Source of the DNA: Prevotella sp. | GTDB lineage: Bacteria > Bacteroidota > Bacteroidia > Bacteroidales > Bacteroidaceae | Direction of reading: 5' to 3' | Length of the DNA stretch: 55,933 bases | Assembly: GCA_017554385.1 (NCBI GenBank) | Contig: JAFZIL010000067.1 | Coordinates: 1 to 55,933, forward strand | In this document: positions 1 to 8,095 of the stretch, in pieces | How the letters are laid out: every line of letters starts with the position of its first letter | Position numbering within the stretch: position 1 is the first letter of the stretch | Made by a program: the position numbers and the translations under genes | The notes under the pieces: model-generated | Told to the model about the DNA's origin: nothing | Databases searched by the model: none | Seen by the model: only the letters and a program-made list of their open reading frames with translations

Positions 1-285
1 CGTCTTCAGCGCAGCAGCGTTCATGGCCACGAGCACGTCGCACTTGTCGCCAGGGGTGTAGACCTGTCCGGCACCGATGTGCACCTGGAATCCGCTGACG
101 CCCGTCAGCGAGCCTTGCGGGGCGCGGATGTCAGCGGGATAGTCGGGAAATGTTGAGATACCATTGCCTACGGTAGCCGAGACCGTAGAAAAGATGTTTC
201 CGGCCAACTGCATGCCGTCGCCAGAGTCTCCTGAAAAACGCACGACCACCTGGTCAAGCTCTTTCACTTCTAATTTTTCAGCCAT
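1..285 (-). CDS. korA: 2-oxoglutarate:ferredoxin oxidoreductase alpha subunit, N-terminal part (partial)
   Basis: The visible 95 residues begin [20 protein letters not shown] and continue with [32 protein letters not shown] and [12 protein letters not shown]. This is the N-terminal gamma-type domain of 2-oxoacid:acceptor oxidoreductase alpha subunits. The family converts 2-oxoglutarate, CoA and oxidised ferredoxin to succinyl-CoA, CO2 and reduced ferredoxin in the cytoplasm, together with a TPP-binding beta subunit. The gene runs off the left edge of the window, so its C-terminal pyrimidine-binding domain and the beta subunit are not seen. It has its own promoter-like sequence upstream (327-357) and is separated from the rseP operon by a terminator. 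Confidence in the family is high; the choice of 2-oxoglutarate over another 2-oxoacid comes from likeness to Bacteroidota KorA. Confidence 0.9.
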   Translation of the reverse strand, partial: MAEKLEVKELDQVVVRFSGDSGDGMQLAGNIFSTVSATVGNGISTFPDYPADIRAPQGSLTGVSGFQVHIGAGQVYTPGDKCDVLVAMNAAALKT

Positions 286-326
286 AGCTTTCTCTAAAAA
301 TAATACTTATTGAATATATTCGGGTG

Positions 327-357
327 CAAAGGTCGCAAACTTTAGCGAGATAGCAAA
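327..357 (-). promoter_or_regulatory. Putative korA promoter
   Basis: On the minus strand a TTTG (354-357) is followed after exactly 19 bp by GACCTTTG (327-334). This fits the Bacteroidota primary sigma pattern TTTG-N19-TAnnTTTG except for GA in place of TA. It lies about 40 bp upstream of the korA start. Confidence 0.45.
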
Positions 358-374
358 ACTTTTGGGCAAAAAAG

Positions 375-426
375 TAATCAAAAAAGCGAAGCGCATCCTC
401 AAAAACGATGTGAGGATGCGCTTCGA
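375..426 (-). terminator. Rho-independent terminator after rseP
   Basis: Read on the minus strand, a 15-bp perfect stem (arms at 411-425 and 387-401, core GAAGCGCATCCTCA and its complement) closes a loop of about 9 nt. It is followed by TTTTTT and a second T6 run. It lies 25 bp past the rseP stop and closes the tsaB-rseP operon. Confidence 0.88.
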
Positions 427-450
427 ATGGTCTGACTCTTATCGTAGAGA

Positions 451-1932
451 TTACATATAGCCCAACCAACGCAGGATATCGTTCAGGTTGGCCACGACCA
501 TGAGCAGAATCAGAATGCCGAAGCCTACGTATTCTGCCCGGATCATGAACTGGTCGGATGGCTTCCTGCCAGTAATCATCTCGTAGAAGAGGAAGAGCAC
601 GTGTCCGCCATCTAGTGCAGGAATGGGAAGGATGTTCATGAAAGCAAGGATGATGCTGAGGAAAGCCGTCATCTTCCAGAACATATACCAGTCCCAGACG
701 GGCGGGAACAGCGAGCCGATGGCTCCAAAGCCACCCAACGACTTCGCACCGTCGGCCGTGAAGACATATTTCATGTCGTCGACATATCCGGCCAAGACGT
801 TCCATCCATACTTGATGCCTGCAGGGAAGCTCTGGAAGAATCCGTACTCGGTGGTGACCGTTTCGAAATTGGCCATGGCCTTGTTGACAAAGCCCAACGT
901 CAGGCTACCATCCTGTTCTACATTGAGTACTGTCTGCAGGGTGTCGACCCTCGCGCTGTCGGTGCGTGCCACCACCATCTGTGCCGTACGCACCTTCATG
1001 CTGTCTTCGGCTGTCACGGCACCGGTCATCATGTCCTTCAAGCGTCCCAGCTCATAGATGAAATCATTATGGTCGGCAACCGCATGTCCGTTGATATTCA
1101 GGATTTTGTCGCCCACCTTCAGTCCCATCTTCTCAGCAGGAGTGCCTGGCACAATGCTATCGATGCTCATGGGCAACAAAGGTGCCACGAAACGCGGCTC
1201 CTCCTTAATCATGTTGAGCATATTCAAATCACCGGGAAGGGCGATACTCACTTCTTTTCCATCACGACGGACCTTCACCTCACGGGCCTTCGAAATATCA
1301 CGGAACAGGTCACCGCCATATTCCTTAAAAGCCTTGCCATCGGCACTCAGCAGGATGTCGCCGTCGTGGAATCCCAGCGCCTTGGCTTCAGTATTGAACT
1401 TCATGCCATAGCTCATGTTCTGAACGGGCAGATAGGTGTCGCCCCAGGCAAAGAGGATCATCGAGTAGATGAACAGCGCAAGCAGGAAGTTCACCAGCAC
1501 GCCTCCAACCATAATCAGCAGTCTCTGCCACACGGGCTTCGTACGGAACTCCCAGGGATGGGTCTCCTCACTCAGCTTCTGGTTGGTCTCGTCGATCATA
1601 CCGTCGATGGCGCAATAGCCACCCAGTGGTAGCCAGCCCAGACCGTACTCTGTACCCACATACTCCTTCTTCTTGGTCTTGACGACCTTGCCGTCATTAT
1701 CGGTCTCCTCAATCTCCTTTTCGGGCACTACCTCCGGGCTCAGCCTCAGCAGTCGGCGCACCCAGGTGTCGTAGGTGCTGAGGATATGGAACTTCGGATT
1801 GAAGAACAGATAGAACCTCGACACGCGTACCTTAAATAGCTTTGCGAAGGTGAAGTGCCCCAGTTCGTGGAGCAACACAAGCAGGCTGATAGCCAGCATG
1901 AACTGAAATAGTCTTATCAGAAAAATACTCAT
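451..1932 (-). CDS. rseP: RIP site-2 metalloprotease RseP
   Basis: This is an inner-membrane zinc protease that cleaves transmembrane segments, typically of anti-sigma factors. The first membrane helix carries the catalytic motif HELGH (H22, E23, H26). The C-terminal part has NILPIPALDGGH, the family's second zinc-ligand motif, inside further membrane helices. Between them lie two PDZ-like stretches, the clearer being around GTPAEKMGLKVGDKILNING. The 493 residues exceed the usual 440-450 because of a charged loop after the first helix (KEIEETDNDGKVVKTKKKEY), which other Bacteroidota RseP proteins also appear to have. It is the last gene of the operon, just after dxr; the gap is a 7-bp tandem repeat. 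No anti-sigma factor gene is visible nearby, so the substrate is unknown. Confidence 0.93.
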   Translation of the reverse strand: MSIFLIRLFQFMLAISLLVLLHELGHFTFAKLFKVRVSRFYLFFNPKFHILSTYDTWVRRLLRLSPEVVPEKEIEETDNDGKVVKTKKKEYVGTEYGLGWLPLGGYCAIDGMIDETNQKLSEETHPWEFRTKPVWQRLLIMVGGVLVNFLLALFIYSMILFAWGDTYLPVQNMSYGMKFNTEAKALGFHDGDILLSADGKAFKEYGGDLFRDISKAREVKVRRDGKEVSIALPGDLNMLNMIKEEPRFVAPLLPMSIDSIVPGTPAEKMGLKVGDKILNINGHAVADHNDFIYELGRLKDMMTGAVTAEDSMKVRTAQMVVARTDSARVDTLQTVLNVEQDGSLTLGFVNKAMANFETVTTEYGFFQSFPAGIKYGWNVLAGYVDDMKYVFTADGAKSLGGFGAIGSLFPPVWDWYMFWKMTAFLSIILAFMNILPIPALDGGHVLFLFYEMITGRKPSDQFMIRAEYVGFGILILLMVVANLNDILRWLGYM

Positions 1933-1968
1933 TTTTTATTCTTAACTCTTAATTCTTTACTCTTCATT
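1933..1968 (-). repeat. 7-bp tandem repeat at the dxr/rseP junction
   Basis: On the minus strand the units read AATGAAG, AGTAAAG, AATTAAG, AGTTAAG, AATAAAA and then the rseP ATG. The first units encode the last residues of Dxr (NEE) and its stop codon. The tract therefore runs from the stop of one gene to the start of the next. Confidence 0.7.
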
Positions 1969-3123
1969 AAGTAGCTCCGTTGCAATTCTTCTTGCCTCGG
2001 CATCGGTGGCCACGTAGTCATCGTAGGACGGCGACTTGACAAACGTGGTTCGCTCCATGGTCTCGGCTATGATGTCACCCATCTGCAGGAAGCGACAGCG
2101 GTCCTCGAGAAAGGCACGGTTCACAATCTCGTTGGCCGCATTGACGATACACGGCATATTACCCCCCCGGCGTATGGCCTCGTATGCCATGGCCAGGCAG
2201 CGGAACTTCTTAAGGTCGGGCTCGAAGAAGTCCAGGTGCTGGGCAGCAAACAGGTCGAGTCGCTTGCCGCTGAGCGATAGCCTCTGGGGGAACGAGAAGG
2301 CATACTGTATGGGCAGGCGCATGTCGGGCACGCCAAGCTGGGCCTTCACCGAGCCGTCCACAAACTGAACGGCACTGTGGACGATGCTCTGCGGGTGTAC
2401 CAGCACCTGTATCTGATCAGCCTCGACACCGAAGAGCCATTTCGCCTCGATCACCTCGAAACCCTTGTTCATCATCGAAGCCGAGTCGATGGTAATCTTC
2501 GCACCCATGTCCCATGTGGGATGGCGCAGGGCGTCGGCCTTGGTCACATGGGCAATCTCCTCCAACGACTTCGTGCGGAACGGGCCGCCCGATGCCGTCA
2601 GCAAGATCTTGTCGATCTCGTTCTCATCCTCGCCCACAAGGCTCTGGAAGATAGCCGAGTGCTCACTGTCAACAGGCAGGATGCTGGATCGGTATTCCTG
2701 CGACAGCTGACAGATAAGCTCGCCCGCCACGACGAGCGTCTCTTTGTTGGCCAGTGCAATGTTCTTGCGAGCCTTGATGGCATGGATAGTAGGCGAAAGT
2801 CCCGCAAAGCCCACCATGGCGGTGAGCACGATGTCGATAGGGTCGGCCTCGACGATTTCGTCAAGAGCCTTTGCTCCGGCATAGACCTTCACGTCGGGCA
2901 GATCCTGCATGAGGCTGCGCAGCTCATCGAGTCGCTGTTCATTAGCAATGACCACGGCAGCAGGATGATGCTTATGGGCCTGTTCGGCCAACAGTTCCAC
3001 CTTGTTGTTCGCTGTAAGGCAGTACACTTCATACAGGTCACTATGTTCCTCAATCACTTCGAGGGCCTGCGTTCCTATACTTCCAGTGGAACCGAGAATG
3101 GCTATTTGCTTTTTCCTTTTCAC
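1957..3123 (-). CDS. dxr: 1-deoxy-D-xylulose-5-phosphate reductoisomerase
   Basis: This enzyme makes 2-C-methyl-D-erythritol 4-phosphate with NADPH, the committed step of the MEP isoprenoid pathway, in the cytoplasm. The N-terminal Rossmann motif is AILGSTGSIGTQAL. Also visible are the conserved NKETLVVAGELI, LPVDSEHSAIFQ, SGGPFRT, HPTWDMGAKITIDSASMMNK and VHPQSIVHSAV motifs that hold the metal and substrate. The 388 residues match the usual family length. It sits between rimM (21 bp upstream) and rseP (24 bp downstream), the order known from Bacteroidales. The last three residues and the stop codon lie within a 7-bp repeat tract. Confidence 0.97.
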   Translation of the reverse strand: MKRKKQIAILGSTGSIGTQALEVIEEHSDLYEVYCLTANNKVELLAEQAHKHHPAAVVIANEQRLDELRSLMQDLPDVKVYAGAKALDEIVEADPIDIVLTAMVGFAGLSPTIHAIKARKNIALANKETLVVAGELICQLSQEYRSSILPVDSEHSAIFQSLVGEDENEIDKILLTASGGPFRTKSLEEIAHVTKADALRHPTWDMGAKITIDSASMMNKGFEVIEAKWLFGVEADQIQVLVHPQSIVHSAVQFVDGSVKAQLGVPDMRLPIQYAFSFPQRLSLSGKRLDLFAAQHLDFFEPDLKKFRCLAMAYEAIRRGGNMPCIVNAANEIVNRAFLEDRCRFLQMGDIIAETMERTTFVKSPSYDDYVATDAEARRIATELLNEE

Positions 3124-3144
3124 TATTCTTACTATTTATCTGTT

Positions 3145-3654
3145 TCACAATTCCAGCAAGCCTTCGGGCAAACGCATACTGATCTGGCGTTTGTCCTTGT
3201 CTATCTGGCTGATGAACTCGTCGGCAGCAGGAATCAGGCGCCCGTCGCTCAGCTCGAAGAGAATGTTGGCAGTACTGTCGTCGATATCGGCAATGCTGCC
3301 AACGACGGCACCTGTCTGTGCATCTACAATGCTGAAGCCCACCAGCACTGCTAACGAGATTACTTCGCTGTCATCGTCGGTCAGTGCCAACGGAAAGTAG
3401 ACGTCGCAGTTGGTCAGCTCACGGGCCCGTTCCTGTGTGTCCACGTCCTCGAACTTCACCAAGGCGGTCGAGTCGCTACGGAAACGGTATTCCTCTATGA
3501 AGAAGGGGACAAGGATGCCGTCGACATCAAGCACGAGGTAGTCGGCATCTACGCGGTCGAACACGTCGTCATCGAACATGAACGACACTTCGCCCTTCAC
3601 GCCGTGCGCCTTACCCAGACGGCCTATCTTATAGACTTCTTCTTTTCTTATCAT
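3145..3654 (-). CDS. rimM: Ribosome maturation factor RimM
   Basis: RimM binds ribosomal protein S19 and helps mature the 30S head. The N-terminal RimM domain is shown by YKIGRLGKAHGVKGEVSF; the C-terminal half has the PRC-barrel features LVGFSIVDAQTGAVVGSI and GRLIPAADEFI. The length of 169 residues is normal. The start codon follows a degenerate 9-bp repeat that fills the gap after murA. It is the middle gene of the murA-rimM-dxr-rseP run. Family assignment is secure. Confidence 0.94.
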   Translation of the reverse strand: MIRKEEVYKIGRLGKAHGVKGEVSFMFDDDVFDRVDADYLVLDVDGILVPFFIEEYRFRSDSTALVKFEDVDTQERARELTNCDVYFPLALTDDDSEVISLAVLVGFSIVDAQTGAVVGSIADIDDSTANILFELSDGRLIPAADEFISQIDKDKRQISMRLPEGLLEL

Positions 3655-3714
3655 TCATTTTTGGGGTTTAGGGCCAATTGGGCTCATGGGCCTCATGGAA
3701 CCAATAGACCTTAT
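3655..3714 (-). repeat. 9-bp tandem repeat at the murA/rimM junction
   Basis: Minus-strand units include CCCATAAGG, TCTATTGGT, TCCATGAGG and CCCAATTGG. The murA stop codon TAA lies inside the first unit and the rimM start follows the last. It belongs to the same C-C-C-A-A-T-T/A-G-G family as the tracts at 9490-9522 and 48780-48812. Confidence 0.65.
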
Positions 3715-5045
3715 GGGACGCGCTTGATGCAGGCACCCAGTGCGTTCAGTCTATCTTCTATGTGCTCGTAACCGCGGTCTATCTGCTCAATATTGTCGAT
3801 ACGGCTGGTGCCACGTGCACTCATAGCTGCAATGAGCAGGGCAATGCCCGCACGGATATCGGGGCTCGACATACGTCCGGCGCGGAGTTGCAACTTTCGG
3901 TCGTGCCCCACGACAACGGCACGATGCGGGTCACAGAGGATAATCTGTGCGCCCATGTCGATGAGCTTGTCGACAAAGAACAGTCGGCTCTCGAACATCT
4001 TCTGGTGAATGAGCACTGAGCCCCGGGCCTGTGTGGCCACGGTAATAAGCACCGACAGCAGGTCGGGTGTGAGTCCCGGCCACGGCGCGTCGGCCAGGGT
4101 CATAATGGTTCCGTCGATAAACGACTGCACCTCGTAATGGCGCTGATGTGGAATTACAATGTCGTCGCCCTCTACCTTGATCTTGACGCCCAAACGGCGG
4201 AAAGCATCGGGAATGCAGCCGAGATTCTTCAGCGACACATCCTTGATACGCACGCCTTCGCCTACCATAGCAGCCATGCCGATGAACGATCCCACCTCAA
4301 TCATGTCGGGCAGTATACGGTGCTCGGCACCGTGCAATTCCGTGACACCTTCGATGGTCAGGAGGTTCGACGCGATGCCACTGATGCGGGCACCCATGTT
4401 GTTGAGCAGATGACAGAGCTGCTGCACGTATGGCTCGCAGGCTGCATTATAGATAGTAGTTGTGCCGCGTGCCATGACAGCGGCCATGATGATATTAGCC
4501 GTACCAGTGACACTGGCCTCGTCGAGGAGCATGTAGGTGCCCTTGAGGGTGGAGGGTGAGGAGTGGAGGGTAGAGGGGCATGCGCTGATCTCATAGACAT
4601 CGCGGCCCTCGACGTGGTTGAAGCGTGCGCCCAACTTCTCGAAGCCCAGGAAGTGGGTGTCCAGGCGTCGGCGTCCAATCTTGTCGCCGCCCGGCTTCGT
4701 CACGATAGCCTTGCCCATGCGGGCCAGCAGCGGACCGATCATCAGCACCGAACCACGCAGCTGGGCACACTTGTGCACAAACTCGTCGCTCTCTAAGTAG
4801 TCCAGACGCAGTTCGTCGGCCTGGAACGAATAGTCGTTGGCCGACAGTCTTTCCACCTTCACACCCACGTCGCGCAGCAACTGTATGAGGTTCTGCACGT
4901 CGCGAATGTCAGGAATATTGCGCAAAGTGACCTTCTCCGAGGTGAGTAGCGAGGCACAGATGACCTCCAGGGCCTCGTTTTTCGCACCCTGCGGCCTGAT
5001 GATGCCACTCAGCAGGTGTCCACCTTCGATAATGAATGCAGCCAT
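3711..5045 (-). CDS. murA: UDP-N-acetylglucosamine 1-carboxyvinyltransferase (Asp-type active site)
   Basis: MurA transfers enolpyruvate from PEP to UDP-GlcNAc, the first committed step of peptidoglycan synthesis. I start it at MAAFIIEGGHLLSG, 10 bp after the upstream stop; a longer reading to 5093 would overlap that gene with a basic, non-conserved extension. The PQGAKNEALE motif (residues 19-28) and the catalytic loop KPGGDKIGRRRLD are clear. The loop residue that is Cys115 in E. coli is Asp121 here, as in the fosfomycin-insensitive enzymes of Mycobacterium and Chlamydia. About 10 residues (around 156-166, CPSTLHSSPST) look inserted between YEISA and LKGTYMLLDEASVTGTANI. They are encoded by a 7-bp repeat. 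Length is 444 residues against about 420 usual. Confidence 0.95.
   Translation of the reverse strand: MAAFIIEGGHLLSGIIRPQGAKNEALEVICASLLTSEKVTLRNIPDIRDVQNLIQLLRDVGVKVERLSANDYSFQADELRLDYLESDEFVHKCAQLRGSVLMIGPLLARMGKAIVTKPGGDKIGRRRLDTHFLGFEKLGARFNHVEGRDVYEISACPSTLHSSPSTLKGTYMLLDEASVTGTANIIMAAVMARGTTTIYNAACEPYVQQLCHLLNNMGARISGIASNLLTIEGVTELHGAEHRILPDMIEVGSFIGMAAMVGEGVRIKDVSLKNLGCIPDAFRRLGVKIKVEGDDIVIPHQRHYEVQSFIDGTIMTLADAPWPGLTPDLLSVLITVATQARGSVLIHQKMFESRLFFVDKLIDMGAQIILCDPHRAVVVGHDRKLQLRAGRMSSPDIRAGIALLIAAMSARGTSRIDNIEQIDRGYEHIEDRLNALGACIKRVP
4543..4580 (-). repeat. 7-bp tandem repeat inside murA coding sequence
   Basis: The minus-strand units are of the form CTACCCT, CCACTCC, TCACCCT, CCACCCT. 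This is the same CCACCCT family that fills the mreC/mreD gap at 52733-52777. Here the tract adds roughly ten residues to MurA while keeping the frame. Confidence 0.6.
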
Positions 5046-5055
5046 ATCAGTACGA

Positions 5056-5661
5056 TTACTTCTTTTTCTTACCTTTCTTCGATGCTGCACCATTGTCAGA
5101 AGGAACGCTCCTGGGCAGCGACAAGTGACTCAGGTTCAGCTGTATGACACCATCGGTCATGCGGGCAATGTCGTCGACCACCTTCTCGTCGTCAATCGAG
5201 CCATGTCCCCACAGCATGAGATCGCGCTTCATCTGGTTGGCCGTCAGACGGGCCAGCTCGTCGCGCTCATCGCCTTCGGGCATGACCTTCAGCTTCTCGC
5301 AAAGCTCCTCGACCAGCCTACCGTAATGGCGCAGACGTATGCTGGTCTGTGGCAAAGGCAGTGGTTCGGGCTTCGCATGGATCTTCTCGGCCTCGCTGAC
5401 ATCGTAGGGCCAGTCAATGTCGAGTTGCTGACGACTCATCAGGTACAGATGATCCCATAACGTCTGCTTGTAGTCGGCATTCGACTTGATCTGCGGCACC
5501 TTGGTCTCCATCAGCTTCACAATGGTCTTGGCACAGCGCAATCGCTCTTCCTTCGTAGGAAGGGCAATGGCCACCTCGATCATTTTCTGAATTTCACGGC
5601 CGTATTCAGGCAATTGCAGCGCCTCGCGCTGGGTGTTGTAGTCTAATCCTTGTATGTTCAT
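5056..5661 (-). CDS. DUF4290 family protein
   Basis: A 201-residue soluble protein beginning MNIQGLDYNTQREALQLPEY and rich in charged helices, ending in a lysine-rich tail (KKGKKKK). The N-terminal half (GREIQKMIEVAIALPTKEER, CAKTIVKLME) matches what I know of DUF4290, a Bacteroidota family of unknown function that is commonly encoded just before murA. No signal peptide, membrane segment or catalytic motif can be seen. It lies 10 bp before murA and after tsaB in one apparent operon. A role tied to cell-wall synthesis is only inference from position. Confidence 0.85.
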   Translation of the reverse strand: MNIQGLDYNTQREALQLPEYGREIQKMIEVAIALPTKEERLRCAKTIVKLMETKVPQIKSNADYKQTLWDHLYLMSRQQLDIDWPYDVSEAEKIHAKPEPLPLPQTSIRLRHYGRLVEELCEKLKVMPEGDERDELARLTANQMKRDLMLWGHGSIDDEKVVDDIARMTDGVIQLNLSHLSLPRSVPSDNGAASKKGKKKK

Positions 5662-5673
5662 TTTCTTCTTTGA

Positions 5674-5766
5674 AGGAAGTTAGGGGAAGTTAGAGGGAGT
5701 TAGGGGAAGTTAGGAGAAGTTAGGAGAAGTTAGGGGGAGTTAGGGGGAGTTAGGAGACATTAGAGA
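5674..5766 (-). repeat. 10-bp tandem repeat at the tsaB/DUF4290 junction
   Basis: Eight or nine degenerate 10-bp units of the form GGAAGTTAGG (plus-strand reading) fill the whole gap. On the coding strand they begin at the tsaB stop codon and end just before the DUF4290 start region. A short relative of the unit occurs at 29770-29787 on the other strand. Confidence 0.75.
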
Positions 5767-6458
5767 AGTTTACGCGGCATTTTTGCTACATAGTCCTTCA
5801 GGTAGAAGGGCTCAAAATAGGCCACGTCCTCAGTTTGTCCGCTAAGCAGCCTGCGCTCGGCCAGTGGCTGCATCCATCGTGCAACCGGCTCAACGCCTTC
5901 AATATAACGGGCATTGGGATGGTTGATAATCTCCATGCACTTAGCAGCACCGGGACCGAAGAAGCAGACAGGGCGCTCGTCGAGCCACTGACGGTAGGTG
6001 TCGGCATCGACCACGTCGGCCTGCACCTCCCTGAGGGGTCGCAAAGCCCGGTCGTAAAGGCCGGCATAGACCTCCATGCGACGGGCGTCGAGCATGGGGC
6101 AGAGCAATGTATTCTCGTCCATGTCGGGTTCGCGCAGCAGCACAGGCACGCAAAGCAGTTCGAGCGTGGGCACGGCTATAAGCTTCAGGTCACGGCCGTA
6201 GCAGATGCCCTTGGCCATCGACACACCAATGCGCAGGCCCGTATAGCTACCTGGTCCGCAGCTCACGGCAACAGCATCGAACGGAATGGCGTGGCTGTCG
6301 GTGAACGACATGGCCTCGTCGACCATCGAACCTAACCGTTCTGCAGCGGCACCCTTCTGGTCGGTACGCTCCTCTTCGTGATAGATGACCTGCGAATCCT
6401 CGCTCACAGCCACCGAGCACATGGCAGTGCTCGTCTCAATATGCAGTATGCAAGACAT
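5760..6458 (-). CDS. tsaB: tRNA threonylcarbamoyladenosine biosynthesis protein TsaB
   Basis: TsaB is the inactive ASKHA-fold partner of TsaD in making the t6A37 modification of ANN-decoding tRNAs in the cytoplasm. The N-terminus ILHIETSTAMCSVAVSED and the conserved VSCGPGSYTGLRIGVSMAKG segment identify the family. The latter lacks the metal-binding histidines of TsaD. The length of 232 residues is typical. It is the first gene of the minus-strand operon and is divergent from rluA, with a TAACTTTG promoter element upstream at 6494-6501. Confidence 0.93.
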   Translation of the reverse strand: MSCILHIETSTAMCSVAVSEDSQVIYHEEERTDQKGAAAERLGSMVDEAMSFTDSHAIPFDAVAVSCGPGSYTGLRIGVSMAKGICYGRDLKLIAVPTLELLCVPVLLREPDMDENTLLCPMLDARRMEVYAGLYDRALRPLREVQADVVDADTYRQWLDERPVCFFGPGAAKCMEIINHPNARYIEGVEPVARWMQPLAERRLLSGQTEDVAYFEPFYLKDYVAKMPRKLL

Positions 6459-6493
6459 CGATTTTACAATTGACTATTTTCGATTTTAAGGTG

Positions 6494-6501
6494 CAAAGTT
6501 A
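6494..6501 (-). promoter_or_regulatory. Putative -7 element of the tsaB operon promoter
   Basis: TAACTTTG on the minus strand fits the Bacteroidota TAnnTTTG element, 36 bp before the tsaB start. No good TTTG was found at the expected distance upstream, so only the -7 part is claimed. Confidence 0.5.
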
Positions 6502-6552
6502 CGCATTTTCCAGTCAATATATTGCGTTTTATCAGAAATTAACTGTTTTGTC

Positions 6553-6585
6553 TTGCTCATATATGCCCGATATTTCGTAATTTTG
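6553..6585 (+). promoter_or_regulatory. Putative promoter of the pseudouridine synthase gene
   Basis: TAATTTTG (6578-6585) fits TAnnTTTG, with a TTG 22 bp upstream (6553-6555). The ATG of the gene follows only 4 bp after the element, so the transcript may be leaderless or nearly so. Confidence 0.5.
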
Positions 6586-6589
6586 CAGC

Positions 6590-8020
6590 ATGACACTGAG
6601 ATTCCACCCGCTATCAACCGACATTGAACCACCCGTAAGGTTTAACGATCCTTTCGACTATGAGCCTCATCAGCTGTGTATCATGGCGGCTTCTCTCGTG
6701 CGCGCATATATAAAAAAGGTGGGACTGCATGAAGAAGGCAAGATGCTGGGCGTGCTGGTCTGCCGCCAATGCGACGGACAGTTAGGTTTCCTGGCGGCCT
6801 ACAGCGGTCTGCTGGCAGGGCGCAACGACTGGGAATGGTTTGTGCCCCCGGTGTTCGACGCCCAGCAGCCCGACGGTCACTTCAAGACCACCGAGCGCGC
6901 CATCTCGAGCATCAACGCCGAGGTACGTGTCCTTTCCGACTCTGCGGTGAATGGAGTACTGTCCTCGGAAACAGCGGCACAGATACAGGTACTGAAGCAA
7001 CAGCGCAAGCAGATGTCGGAAGAGCTGCAGCTATGGCTGTTCCGCCAATACCGCATGCTGAACGCACGCGGTGAAGAGAAAGACCTGGTCGAGCTATGGC
7101 GCGACTACCATCAGTCCGAGCGCATCAGGCGCAAATACCCACTACCTCCAGGAGGAACAGGCGACTGCTGTGCACCCAAGCTCCTGCAGTATGCCTACCA
7201 GCAAGGGCTGCAACCGCTATGCATGGCCGAGTTCTGGCAAGGCGAGTCGCCCCGGGGCGAGATACGCCACGAAGGCCACTACTATCCCGCCTGCCGGGGA
7301 AAATGCAAGCCAGTGCTGGAGTGGATGCTGCAAGGACTCGATGTCGAAACGGTGCCTGCCACACGTCTGGACACCGACACCTTACAACCAGAGATACTCT
7401 ATGAGGACAGTCAGATTGCAGTCGTAGTGAAGCCGGCAGGCTTGCTCGCCGTGCCCGGTCGTACCGGCGAACCGTCGGTGGCCTATCTGCTACGCCAGCG
7501 CTACCCCAAAGCCGAGGGTCCTCTGATTGTGCACCGTCTCGACATGGACACGTCGGGACTCATGGTCATAGCCCTGACCAACGAGGCCTACCACGACCTG
7601 CAACGCCAGTTCCTTGAACGCTCTGTGAGCAAACGCTACGTTGCCCTGCTACAGTCGTCATCCTGTATGTCGCGACTGAGAAGCAACCCGCAAGGCATTA
7701 TCAGCCTGCCCATGCTCCCAGACCCACTTGACCGTCCGCGACAAGTAGTCGACCTCGAACACGGCAAACAGGCTGTAACACGCTACGAACTGCTCTCGGA
7801 CGCCCTACCCCACCCCCGCGTGGCGCTCATTCCACTGACGGGACGCACCCACCAGCTGCGCGTCCACTGTGCCCATCCCGACGGGCTCGACTGTCCCATC
7901 CTCGGCGACCCGCTCTACGGCGAACGTGCCGAACGTCTCTACCTACACGCCGAACAGTTGTCGTTCCGCCACCCGTCGACAGGCGAAACGCTCACCTTTT
8001 CTTCACCGTCTCCCTTCTAA
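6590..8020 (+). CDS. RluA-family pseudouridine synthase with N-terminal extension
   Basis: The C-terminal half (about residues 265-470) is a RluA-type domain that isomerises uridine to pseudouridine in rRNA or tRNA. It shows ILYEDSQIAVVVKPAGLLAVPG, the catalytic IVHRLDMDTSGLMV with Asp318, and GRTHQLRVHCAHPDGLDCPI. The first 250 residues form an extra domain that contains a helical charged stretch (about 120-180) and several conserved Cys and His residues (CCAPKLLQYAY, HYYPACRGKC), as in other Bacteroidota members of this long subfamily. No S4 domain was recognised. It stands alone between the tsaB operon and the B12 locus. The RNA target site cannot be told from sequence. Confidence 0.9.
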   Translation: MTLRFHPLSTDIEPPVRFNDPFDYEPHQLCIMAASLVRAYIKKVGLHEEGKMLGVLVCRQCDGQLGFLAAYSGLLAGRNDWEWFVPPVFDAQQPDGHFKTTERAISSINAEVRVLSDSAVNGVLSSETAAQIQVLKQQRKQMSEELQLWLFRQYRMLNARGEEKDLVELWRDYHQSERIRRKYPLPPGGTGDCCAPKLLQYAYQQGLQPLCMAEFWQGESPRGEIRHEGHYYPACRGKCKPVLEWMLQGLDVETVPATRLDTDTLQPEILYEDSQIAVVVKPAGLLAVPGRTGEPSVAYLLRQRYPKAEGPLIVHRLDMDTSGLMVIALTNEAYHDLQRQFLERSVSKRYVALLQSSSCMSRLRSNPQGIISLPMLPDPLDRPRQVVDLEHGKQAVTRYELLSDALPHPRVALIPLTGRTHQLRVHCAHPDGLDCPILGDPLYGERAERLYLHAEQLSFRHPSTGETLTFSSPSPF

Positions 8021-8054
8021 AAAAAAGGAATAGAATAAAAAAAGAGGATATTTC

Positions 8055-8085
8055 TTTGTCAGTTCGAGAATTATCCGTAACTTTG
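8055..8085 (+). promoter_or_regulatory. Promoter of the cobalamin-riboswitch operon
   Basis: TTTG (8055-8058), exactly 19 bp, then TAACTTTG (8078-8085): a full match to the Bacteroidota consensus. Transcription would start about 8 bp before the riboswitch. Confidence 0.75.
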
Positions 8086-8095
8086 CAACGCATTA

